From Capsulimonas sp. (GTDB lineage: Bacteria > Armatimonadota > Armatimonadia > Armatimonadales > Capsulimonadaceae): a DNA stretch of 7,074 bases. The notes under the pieces are model-generated. The model was given only the letters and a program-made list of their open reading frames with translations. It ran no database searches and was not told the DNA's origin. The DNA is taken from positions 1-7,074 of the forward strand of contig JAOQAA010000344.1 of NCBI GenBank assembly GCA_025963815.1, in the 5' to 3' direction. Below are positions 1 to 5,408 of this stretch, one piece after another. The stretch's first letter is position 1, and each line of letters begins with the position of its first letter. The translations under genes were made by a program, and so were the position numbers.

Positions 1-128
1 TTTGGAATGACTTGCAATTGTACCAGATCGCTCGCGGATTATCACAGAGTCTTTTCGTGTGCTGACCCGAAACGCAAATCCTGTGCGCGCATGCAGGATT
101 TATAGCCTGCTTGCTAGTAATAGCCGAC

Positions 129-1949
129 ATGAAACGTCTGCTTCCTGGGGTCGTCTGTGTTGTCCTGTCTTTGCTGTTCGCGGCGCACTTGGTTTGGGGG
201 CAGAGCGGCGGCGGGCTGCTGGAGATGAGAACTTCGCGCACGTTCGAGATCACCCTGCGCGTGGTGGTGGATCGGCAGGGCGGCGCGCTGGTGATGCTGG
301 ATCGCGAGGGAGGCGATGCGCTGATCGCCGCAAGCTCCGCAGCGGCGGTCGACCGGGCGCTGGCGCAATCGATCGGCGGATCGCTGCGGCCGCTCGGCGG
401 CTGGACCGGCCGCCAGATGTCTCGCAGCTGGAGCGTCACGCGGCGTTCGAACGATTGGCTGCGGCGCAAGGGACTTTGGGCTCAGGGCGCGATCAATCCC
501 GACCCACTGCGCCCCCTGATGCGCGTGGCGCACATTCCCTATTTGATTGTCGAGGTCTCGCCTCGCAATGCGCCGAGATTTACTTCCTCCGACCGTTATC
601 CCCAGCGGATGCGCAGCGGCAATGTCTACTATCGTCAGACCTACTTTGAGTTTCCCCAGCCGGGACCGGAGTTGGCGCGGCTTTGGAAAGTTCATCCACG
701 AAAACAGCCCTCTTTGACTGTACGGATGGGCTATACGCCGGCGGATTTGATCGGCGTCGCCGCGCCGCTCATGCTGGTGCTGCTTCTGCCGGTGGTCGTG
801 ACTCTCTGGATGCGCGTCCGGGCGCTGCGGGTCATCGCGGCGGGCGAGGTAGATTCGGCGACCGTGCTGTTTGGGTTCAATCGGTTCCTGCAGCAAATGA
901 TCGTCGTTGTGTGGCTTCTCTGGCTGCCGCTGGACTACGGCCTGGGGCTGCGTTCGGTCCTTGAGTTCTTTTGGGATGGCGCCCTGCGCTTCTTACCACT
1001 TCCGTTTCTTGCGTATTACCTGCCGGCGCTGACCAGCGTCGCGTGCACGCTTCTCGCACAGCCGGTCTTCCAGCGCGTATGGGACAAACAGCTTGGAGGG
1101 GAAAACATCGTCAAGGATTCTCTGATCGCGCTGGCGATGATTTTGCCGCTGGTGTTCTACTCGGTCGCCGCTTCGTATCTGCTGGAAAGCCCCGTAATCG
1201 CCGCCGCGTGGGCGACGGTGGGATACGCGGCGAGCCGAGGGGTGGGCCTGCTCGGCAAGCGAACCGTACTGCGCGTGACTGGCGGCGAGCTGTTCGATAA
1301 GGCGCAGCGGCTTTCGTCGGCGTCAGGATTGCCTCCCGCCAGTGTGATCGTGCTGCCGGGCGCCGCCGGGAGCTTCGCCAACGCCTTTGCGACGAAAGGA
1401 AATCGTGTCCTGCTGACGAAATATCTGCTCGATTCGCTCAGCAAGCGCGAGGTGGACGCCATAATGGCGCATCAAATGACGCACCAGAAATATAAGCATC
1501 CCATGATCCTGGGAGCGACCTATCTCGCCTCTGCGGGTCTTTCGATCGGGGCCGCGTTTTGGGCCGCGCTGCACCATGTCCCGGCGGCGTGGCTGGGCGT
1601 CATTCAATCCGCAACGCTTCTACTGAGCCTGTTTGGGCAGACGATGATCGGGCGCGCTTTCGAGCGTGTGGCCGACGCCGGCGCGCTGGCGCTGACCGGC
1701 GATCCGGTGGCATGCATGACGGGATTGGGGAAGATCACTCGACTTAACCGAATGCCGATGGAGTGGGGGAAGTGGGACAAGTACTGGCTGACGCATCCTT
1801 CGACGGCCCAGCGGTTTCGGGAGATCGCGAAGCGCGGGGGACTGACCGAGGATCAGGTCAAGGCGGCCATGGAGGCGGCCGGGACGGAAACAGCCGATGA
1901 CCGGTACACAATCGCCGTTCGTCCCGCCGCGGCGGCGCCGGCTGTTTAA
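129..1949 (+). CDS. Multi-pass membrane protein with M48-like domain, probable pseudopeptidase (HQMTH)
   Basis: The protein has 606 residues. Residues 1-25 look like a signal peptide or anchor (MKRLL then a hydrophobic run). Residues 26-205 form an extracytoplasmic region that I do not recognise. Hydrophobic spans follow at about 207-229, 256-275, 289-311, 331-352 and 355-375. Residues 380-580 resemble an M48 (Ste24/HtpX-type) zinc peptidase: an NAFAT stretch (418-422), the LLTKYLLDSLSKREVDAIMAH segment, the HxxxH site H448-H452, two hydrophobic stretches (462-482, 488-506), FERVAD with the third zinc ligand E512, and a THPS..R motif near 555-562. M48 enzymes carry HExxH; here position 449 is glutamine (codon CAA, 1473-1475). 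The three metal ligands remain but the general base is lost, so I infer a non-proteolytic role such as binding or scaffolding. ATG 129 is chosen because it begins a clean signal sequence; a TTG at 111 would add six residues. No clear Shine-Dalgarno is seen. M48 membership is confident; loss of activity is inferred. Confidence 0.88.
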   Translation: MKRLLPGVVCVVLSLLFAAHLVWGQSGGGLLEMRTSRTFEITLRVVVDRQGGALVMLDREGGDALIAASSAAAVDRALAQSIGGSLRPLGGWTGRQMSRSWSVTRRSNDWLRRKGLWAQGAINPDPLRPLMRVAHIPYLIVEVSPRNAPRFTSSDRYPQRMRSGNVYYRQTYFEFPQPGPELARLWKVHPRKQPSLTVRMGYTPADLIGVAAPLMLVLLLPVVVTLWMRVRALRVIAAGEVDSATVLFGFNRFLQQMIVVVWLLWLPLDYGLGLRSVLEFFWDGALRFLPLPFLAYYLPALTSVACTLLAQPVFQRVWDKQLGGENIVKDSLIALAMILPLVFYSVAASYLLESPVIAAAWATVGYAASRGVGLLGKRTVLRVTGGELFDKAQRLSSASGLPPASVIVLPGAAGSFANAFATKGNRVLLTKYLLDSLSKREVDAIMAHQMTHQKYKHPMILGATYLASAGLSIGAAFWAALHHVPAAWLGVIQSATLLLSLFGQTMIGRAFERVADAGALALTGDPVACMTGLGKITRLNRMPMEWGKWDKYWLTHPSTAQRFREIAKRGGLTEDQVKAAMEAAGTETADDRYTIAVRPAAAAPAV

Positions 1950-1955
1950 GGGGAT

Positions 1956-2174
1956 TTATCGCTTCGGCGCCGGCGGCCATGTGTCGTCGCGCGTTTCTTC
2001 GGACACATTGCCCTCGGCGGGGGCGGCGGGAGATTTGCGGGCCAGCGCATTGGCGGCGGCGATGGTCAGACCGGCAACCACGAGAACCATGAGCGCGCCG
2101 ATGAGCATGCCGGAGAGGGAGAGGTCTATCGGCTGCGAGTATTGGTGGACATGATCGAGAAGGCGCAGAAACAT
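1956..2174 (-). CDS. Small single-span membrane protein, unknown function
   Basis: The product has 72 residues: a short polar N-terminus (MFLRLLDHVHQYSQPIDLSL), one hydrophobic span at about residues 21-42 (rich in L, V, A, G), then a basic residue and a charged, proline-rich tail ending APKR. I recognise no family. The ORF extends 19 codons further upstream, but the start at 2174 has a strong Shine-Dalgarno (AGGAG, six bases before the ATG) and a plausible TATAAT promoter further upstream. The start at 2231 has neither. The gene is convergent with the M48-like gene, with only six bases between the stop codons, and divergent from the pentapeptide gene. The overlapping plus-strand frame (1897-2154) has no such start signals. 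The single span and the ribosome-binding site make it likely to be real. Confidence 0.62.
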   Translation of the reverse strand: MFLRLLDHVHQYSQPIDLSLSGMLIGALMVLVVAGLTIAAANALARKSPAAPAEGNVSEETRDDTWPPAPKR

Positions 2175-2178
2175 CCAT

Positions 2179-2186
2179 CTCTCCTC
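2179..2186 (-). promoter_or_regulatory. Ribosome-binding site for the small membrane protein
   Basis: Read on the minus strand this is GAGGAGAG. Its AGGAG core (2185-2181) is six bases before the ATG at 2174. It decides the start of the small membrane protein in favour of the 72-residue form over the longer in-frame option. Confidence 0.7.
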
Positions 2187-2221
2187 TCGCGCGATTGGTT
2201 TCGCGCCGTGCAGGCGTCCGA

Positions 2222-2250
2222 TTAAGAACATCGGGTATGCTTCTCATTAT
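2222..2250 (+). promoter_or_regulatory. Candidate weak promoter for the pentapeptide gene
   Basis: TTAAGA (2222-2227) and CATTAT (2245-2250) are 17 bases apart, and each matches the sigma-70 consensus at four of six positions. Transcription would begin near 2257, about 20 bases before the ATG at 2278. The -10 box overlaps the -10 box of the opposite promoter. The assignment rests on spacing and consensus only. Confidence 0.3.
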
Positions 2251-2274
2251 ACCGGAGTTCCATCGAGCCTTAAC
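2246..2274 (-). promoter_or_regulatory. Candidate promoter for the small membrane protein
   Basis: The minus strand has a perfect TATAAT at 2251-2246. The -35 region, 17 bases upstream (about 2269-2274, GTTAAG), is poor. Transcription would begin near 2239 and give a leader of about 65 bases before the ATG at 2174. A short inverted repeat (GGTAT 2234-2238, ATACC 2249-2253) covers the -10 box and could bind a regulator. Confidence 0.42.
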
Positions 2275-2277
2275 CCA

Positions 2278-2925
2278 ATGACCCAGCAAACTATCAAAAA
2301 GCCCAAGCTGCCCCAGAATTATGCCGGCGGCGACCTGCCCGGCGGCGTCTTAGAATCGGAGCGCGTCTACGAAACGCTGCATCTGACCGACGGCGATCTT
2401 TCAGAGCAGGAAGCCGAGAATCTGGAAATCTCTCGCTGCTTGATCCAGCGAGTGAACTTCAGCGGAGCGGCGCTGCGGAAGATCCAGGTGAGCGACGCGC
2501 GGTTTCAGGAGTGCGATCTTTCGGGCGCGGATTGGAGCGATGGCGGCGGGCAGCGCCTGGAGATGGCCGGCTGCCGCATGATCGGCTTTTGCGCGAACGA
2601 GGCGTACTTTCGGGATTTGCGCTGGGACGATTGCAGCGCATCCTTCAGCCTGTTTCAGCAGACGCGGTTCAAGGGCGCTCACTTCGAAGGCTGCAATCTT
2701 CGCGAGGCGGATTTCTACGGCGCCGACCTGACCGGGGTCATCTTCCACAACTGCGACCTGACCAAAGCCCGTTTCACCGAGGCCATCTGCGTCAACACGG
2801 ATTTCCGTGGGTCCACCATTGATGAGCTCGTGATCGGTGTTCGGGAGTGGCGCGGCGCGATCCTCGACCCCTTCCAAACCATCGTGCTGGCCGGGCTGCT
2901 GGAAATACAGGTGAGAATAGATTAA
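2278..2925 (+). CDS. Qnr-like pentapeptide-repeat protein
   Basis: The protein has 215 residues. After a polar leader (1-40) it has pentapeptide-type repeats (A[DN]LxX pattern), for example NFSGA, CDLSGADW, AHFEGCNLREADF, ADLTG, CDLTKARF and TDFRG, over about residues 48-180. This predicts a right-handed quadrilateral beta-helix. The repeats are less regular at 85-125, which may correspond to the join between two coils. The C-terminal segment (191-213, WRGAILDPFQTIVLAGLLEI) resembles the capping helix region of Qnr-type proteins, and the length matches that group (roughly 210-220). Such proteins can mimic DNA and protect gyrase and topoisomerase IV from inhibitors; whether this one does is inference. 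There is no signal peptide or membrane span, so it is probably cytoplasmic. The start at 2278 has no good Shine-Dalgarno. The stop overlaps the stop of the following minus-strand gene by four bases. Confidence 0.9.
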   Translation: MTQQTIKKPKLPQNYAGGDLPGGVLESERVYETLHLTDGDLSEQEAENLEISRCLIQRVNFSGAALRKIQVSDARFQECDLSGADWSDGGGQRLEMAGCRMIGFCANEAYFRDLRWDDCSASFSLFQQTRFKGAHFEGCNLREADFYGADLTGVIFHNCDLTKARFTEAICVNTDFRGSTIDELVIGVREWRGAILDPFQTIVLAGLLEIQVRID

Positions 2926-3701
2926 ACGCGCACGCCCGTGAGCAGAAAGAGCGGGCGGTTGCGCCAGGGGCGCTGGGGATCGCAAAGCACGGGCAGTCGC
3001 TGGGTGATATCGAGGTCGTAAAGCGCGGACCAGGTTGTCTGGACTTTATAAATGCGTCCCGGCGGACCGACGGGAATGGTATAAGAGACATAACAAAGCG
3101 GCATGGAATTTTTGTAGCGCGGATCTTCACTCGGGACTGTCTCACGACCCATTACCGTTCCGTATACCGCGACGCCGTCGCGCATCAGCGCCAGCTGCTC
3201 CTGAAACGTCCACTCCACCGCGCCGGCAAAGAGGCCGACGATGCAAAGGGTCGCCAGGCAGCCCCAGAACCACGCCTTGCCTTGCCGCGCAATCCGTTCG
3301 TCGGTGATCGCGCCCAGCCGGTAGGTGTGTGGGCTGGACGGCAGATATGTGATCAGAAGCTTCCCTCCGACGACTGCGAAGCTCCAGGTCTGATAAGTAA
3401 ACGTGCTGTGATCCTGCACTAGCGTCTGGTTGACATAAAACTCATAGTTCATCCGGTAAGACGTGGTTTTGCCGTAATGGACGGTTTTATTGGTAATCAG
3501 CGCACCCATGGATCGGCCCTGCGAATGGAGCGCATGCAAGTCCTTTAGGTCGCGCATGCCCAGCCAGAGGACGAAGAAAAACGCGCCGGCCGTCACGAGC
3601 GCGCAAATAACGCGCGTCGCCTGCGCCCGTGTGGTGAATCGCGCTGGGCGCGGCGGTCGGGAGATTTCATTGGTCGATTGGGCGGCGCTGGTTTCCATCA
3701 T
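2922..3701 (-). CDS. Two-span membrane protein with tandem DUF3592-like domains
   Basis: The protein has 259 residues. A polar, proline- and arginine-containing N-terminus (1-30) is followed by span 1 (31-49), a beta-rich domain (about 62-130), span 2 (143-164) and a second domain of similar layout (about 172-259). Domain 1 has the pattern GxxMGALIT...YRMNYEFYVN...LLITYLPSSPHTYRLG, typical of DUF3592: a small beta domain beside membrane helices with a Y.P..P motif. Domain 2 (DGVAVYGTVMGRET...CYVSYTIP...LPVLCDPQRPWRNRP) looks like a diverged copy. The function of DUF3592 proteins is unknown. Both domains should lie on the same side of the membrane, and the basic N-terminus suggests that they are outside. 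Two ATGs occur in tandem (3701 and 3698). AAGGA lies eight bases before the first, so I chose that one. The gene is convergent with the pentapeptide gene, with a four-base overlap of stop codons. Confidence 0.85.
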   Translation of the reverse strand: MMETSAAQSTNEISRPPRPARFTTRAQATRVICALVTAGAFFFVLWLGMRDLKDLHALHSQGRSMGALITNKTVHYGKTTSYRMNYEFYVNQTLVQDHSTFTYQTWSFAVVGGKLLITYLPSSPHTYRLGAITDERIARQGKAWFWGCLATLCIVGLFAGAVEWTFQEQLALMRDGVAVYGTVMGRETVPSEDPRYKNSMPLCYVSYTIPVGPPGRIYKVQTTWSALYDLDITQRLPVLCDPQRPWRNRPLFLLTGVRV

Positions 3702-3722
3702 TTCATGTATCCTTAAGCTTCT

Positions 3723-3796
3723 CTGTTGTTGAGTAGGACACGGGAGCGGCGAAATAGTTGCGCGACTGGATGTCGCTGCTTTTTTATACTACACTG
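3723..3796 (+). repeat. Direct repeat copy A (hairpin plus T-run)
   Basis: This copy pairs with 4759-4830. Both begin CTGTTGT. The first halves are only loosely alike, but the last 36 bases (3761-3796 against 4795-4830) match at 31 positions without gaps, including 15 identical bases, CGCGACTGGATGTCG. The core forms a hairpin, GCGAC (3762-3766) TGGAT GTCGC (3772-3776), followed by TGC and T6 (3780-3785), then TATACTACACTG. No plus-strand gene follows this copy: the genes on both sides are on the minus strand. It lies directly upstream of the DUF3592-like gene, at the left edge of the AT-rich island. Confidence 0.75.
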
Positions 3797-3853
3797 GATT
3801 GATCTGCCCCGTGGAAGTAATAAAACTGACTCACTCGGGGTATTGGCGCATCG

Positions 3854-3876
3854 CTCCATAAAATATCATTATGGAG
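3854..3876. repeat. Perfect 8-bp inverted repeat after the orphan gene
   Basis: CTCCATAA (3854-3861) and TTATGGAG (3869-3876) form a perfect 8-bp stem with a 7-base loop, 18 bases past the stop codon of the orphan gene. As RNA from the minus strand it would be a 3' hairpin. No U-run follows on either strand, so it is not a standard intrinsic terminator. It may stabilise the 3' end, end transcription weakly, or bind a protein. Confidence 0.5.
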
Positions 3877-3894
3877 GTTAAATATTGTCACAGC

Positions 3895-4557
3895 CTAATC
3901 CCCAAATTGATCAAGGATTTCACGCCACGTTATCGTTTCGTCAGCCGAAAGCTCCATCAATCGTTCTAGCGATATTTTGTGGACGTAATTCTCTACAAGA
4001 CGCTCATACGATGTAACAATGTCACTGATTTGCGTTGTCAAATCAGTATCGTATTCGCTGTATATTCCTATGGAGGGATAGGGACCGCCCATATATGTTA
4101 CGGGAATGATCCTTAATGCGAGGCCCGGGGGTATATCGATGATTTCATCCATATGTACGATAAGATAAGACAAACATCGGACTTGTGTATCTGGAGTAAG
4201 ACTGGATAAACCTAAGTGTGGCGCGATGATTTGATAACCGCGTTCAGCCGCCTCCTTATCGAATTGCGGCCCTTCACGCCTTGGCAAGCGCCCTAACTGC
4301 AAGATAGATATTTCCTCTTGTTCCAGATGACATGTATATCGGTAAACAGCTAAGGTTCTTTGAAGCGCTTTCAGATGCTCGCCCAAGCGTGTTAGTAACT
4401 TGTTACCCTCTTCGGATGGGGAATAGAGGGCCTCTTCTACCCCTTTAAGCAGCGTCTCTTGCTCGCTCGCTTGTTGAATTAACTTCTCAGCGTCCTTAAT
4501 GCGGGGCGCCGTCCATTTGTTGTCTTGTGTTGGCTTATGCACAGTAGATGACTCCAT
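3895..4557 (-). CDS. Orphan soluble protein in AT-richer island, unknown function
   Basis: The protein has 220 residues with no signal peptide or membrane span, and I recognise no family. Residues 18-90 are rich in charged and hydrophobic residues in a helical pattern (KDAEKLIQQASEQETLLKGV, then LLTRLGEHLKALQRTLAVYR) and may form a helical bundle or coiled coil. Residues 95-180 are mixed, with an IIPVTYMGGPYPSIGIYSEY stretch. The tail (about 181-220) is again helical and acidic, ending WREILDQFGD. The segment 3901-4560 is 304/660 GC (46%) by hand count, well below the neighbouring genes, and codon choice is less G/C-biased at third positions. This suggests horizontal acquisition. The ATG at 4557 has no Shine-Dalgarno. 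A palindrome and a candidate extended -10 box lie just upstream. The gene is monocistronic, flanked by non-coding DNA and, further out, by two direct repeats. The long intact frame and its flanking signals support a real gene. Confidence 0.75.
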   Translation of the reverse strand: MESSTVHKPTQDNKWTAPRIKDAEKLIQQASEQETLLKGVEEALYSPSEEGNKLLTRLGEHLKALQRTLAVYRYTCHLEQEEISILQLGRLPRREGPQFDKEAAERGYQIIAPHLGLSSLTPDTQVRCLSYLIVHMDEIIDIPPGLALRIIPVTYMGGPYPSIGIYSEYDTDLTTQISDIVTSYERLVENYVHKISLERLMELSADETITWREILDQFGD

Positions 4558-4758
4558 ATAAGATATTGTGTAATCTCTATATTAGCACATTATCAATAAT
4601 GACATAAAATAACTCTTGCATGACCGAGACGCCGCGATGCAAATAAAACGTCACCTCAATCTGGGCGCTGTGATCGATGGGCAGCGGTCACCTGCGCCAA
4701 TATCACACATCGGAAAAAAACGTCAGCAGCGCCGCGACGATCCTTGGTGTCTGTTGGG
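4558..4758. other. Intergenic region between the orphan gene and repeat B
   Basis: I see no convincing gene here. The first 60 bases are AT-rich and hold the presumed promoter of the orphan gene. Composition turns GC-richer near 4615-4640, where TTGCAT (4616-4621) and ATGCAA (4637-4642) form a 6-bp inverted repeat with a 15-base spacer. The rest has short chance-level repeats (AAAACGTCA at 4645 and 4717). An open frame from 4677 continues into the sseB-like gene but looks non-coding before 4872. Confidence 0.5.
4579..4601 (-). promoter_or_regulatory. Candidate extended -10 promoter and palindromic operator for the orphan gene
   Basis: On the minus strand TGCTAATAT (4587-4579) is a TGn-extended -10-like box, placing the start of transcription roughly 15 bases before the ATG at 4557. 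Immediately upstream lies a perfect palindrome, CATTAT-TG-ATAATG (4601-4588), in the place where a -35/-10 spacer would sit. A repressor dimer bound there would block the promoter. The -35 box itself is poor. This is inference from layout. Confidence 0.33.
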
Positions 4759-4830
4759 CTGTTGTAAGTCGAGCCGGACGTGGTAAAATTGCTTCGCGAC
4801 TGGATGTCGGCGCGTTTTTATGTTACACTG
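4759..4830 (+). repeat. Direct repeat copy B (hairpin plus T-run), upstream of the sseB-like gene
   Basis: This is the partner of 3723-3796, in the same orientation. The core 4795-4830 matches copy A at 31 of 36 positions. Its hairpin pairs CGAC (4797-4800) with GTCG (4806-4809) and, past a single bulged G, CG (4795-4796) with CG (4811-4812), then runs into T5 (4815-4819) and TATGTTACACTG. The stem therefore survives although the bases at its foot differ from copy A. It ends 41 bases before the ATG of the sseB-like gene. It may be that gene's promoter or leader, an attenuator-like element, or one boundary of the island. Confidence 0.75.
4762..4789 (+). promoter_or_regulatory. Candidate sigma-70 promoter for the sseB-like gene
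   Basis: TTGTAA (4762-4767) and TAAAAT (4784-4789) are separated by 16 bases and match consensus at four and five of six positions. Transcription would start near 4796, so the hairpin and T-run of repeat B would fall at the very start of the RNA. An alternative start from TATGTT (4819-4824) or TACACT (4824-4829) is possible but has no good -35 box. Confidence 0.35.
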
Positions 4831-4871
4831 TGAGTATCTTAACGCTCGCTTTGATTTCTTTCTCATTAATT

Positions 4872-5372
4872 ATGGCTAACTGGAAATCGATGAAACGCCC
4901 GCAGTCGCGGGAGGCAGTCGCGGTCATCGCGCCGGAGGCCCCGCCGCCTTTGCCGCCGCCGGCCAGCCGTCTCGCCGCCGCGCTCATGGACGGGGACCGC
5001 ACCGGCGACAAGCGCCTGTTCTATCAGGTGTTTTTGGAGTCCAAGCTGCTCGTGCCGCTGCGTCGTGAGCCGTCGACTTCGCACAATCCCCGCCTCTCGG
5101 ACCTGAACTATTTGATTCGGGTCTGTGAGGGCTGGCCGTCGCTGCTCGGCTTTTCGGACGTCGAAGCGCTGGATGAGTTCTTTCCCGCCCCGCGCAAGGT
5201 CGTCTGCGCCACACTGGACGCGCGCGATCTGTGCCGGATCGCGATCGGGCAGGAAGTCGACCAGTTGCTGATCAATGCCGCCGGTCCCGTGGGCTTCAGC
5301 CTGTCGCCGCTGGAGTGCCAGCTGCTCGCCGCCGGAGTCATTCCGGGCGAGGGTATGGACGATCGGCCTTGA
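4872..5372 (+). CDS. SseB-like protein
   Basis: The product has 166 residues from ATG 4872. A polar, proline-rich leader (1-32, with PEAPPPLPPP) precedes a domain at about 33-155 with the layout of the SseB N-terminal family: LAAALMDGDRTGDKRLFYQV, LLVPL (59-63), LLGFSDVEALDEF (91-103), then LLINAAGPVGFSLSPLEC (132-149). The usual SseB pattern is FY..L..s...VP, then FTD.eAL..W, then .lviNPagP....L...e. SseB-family proteins are mostly uncharacterised, and the name does not imply the Salmonella secretion protein of the same name. The frame stays open back to ATG 4677. That extension would include a hydrophobic stretch just before residue 1, so a membrane-anchored longer form cannot be excluded. 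ATG 4890 has a GGA eight bases upstream and is another option. The gene is convergent with the methyltransferase, with an 18-base gap. Confidence 0.78.
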   Translation: MANWKSMKRPQSREAVAVIAPEAPPPLPPPASRLAAALMDGDRTGDKRLFYQVFLESKLLVPLRREPSTSHNPRLSDLNYLIRVCEGWPSLLGFSDVEALDEFFPAPRKVVCATLDARDLCRIAIGQEVDQLLINAAGPVGFSLSPLECQLLAAGVIPGEGMDDRP

Positions 5373-5382
5373 GAGGTCGTTT

Positions 5383-5408
5383 CGCAAAAATCACGCTTGG
5401 GGTTTGCG
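5383..5408. repeat. Short inverted repeat at the convergent gene ends
   Basis: CGCAAA (5383-5388) and TTTGCG (5403-5408) form a 6-bp stem with a 14-base loop, covering the gap between the stop codons of the sseB-like gene and the methyltransferase. It could act as a weak shared terminator, but no U-run follows on either strand. Confidence 0.25.

Noticed and set aside
12..42. TTGCAA ... GATTAT as a promoter for the M48-like gene
   Set aside because: The spacer is 19 bases and the -10 match is poor; nothing else supports it.
93..110. GCAGG/CCTGC inverted repeat before the M48-like gene
   Set aside because: A five-pair stem with an eight-base loop is expected by chance; kept only as a note.
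59..649. 196-codon plus-strand frame overlapping the M48-like gene
   Set aside because: It is another frame of the same DNA, arginine- and alanine-rich, with no recognisable motif, while the M48 frame has a signal peptide, membrane spans and a domain.
114..896. 260-codon open frame on the minus strand, and others like it (2401-2985, 4866-5387, 5690-6112)
   Set aside because: They lie opposite well-supported genes, have compositions rich in R, P, H and Q with no domain logic, and are typical antisense shadows in GC-rich DNA.
1858..2289. 143-codon minus-strand frame covering the small membrane protein
   Set aside because: It has no ribosome-binding site, overlaps the end of the M48-like gene and has an arginine- and proline-rich composition. 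The competing 72-residue frame has a membrane span and a strong Shine-Dalgarno.
2847..3422. 191-codon plus-strand frame opposite the DUF3592-like gene
   Set aside because: It overlaps both the pentapeptide gene and the DUF3592-like gene and lacks any motif.
3807..3840. CCCCG/CGGGG inverted repeat as a terminator
   Set aside because: The stem is only five pairs with a 24-base loop and no U-run follows on either strand.
4645..4725. Short direct repeats AAAACGTCA and GTCACCT in the intergenic region
   Set aside because: They are too short and too few to suggest an iteron array or regulator site series.
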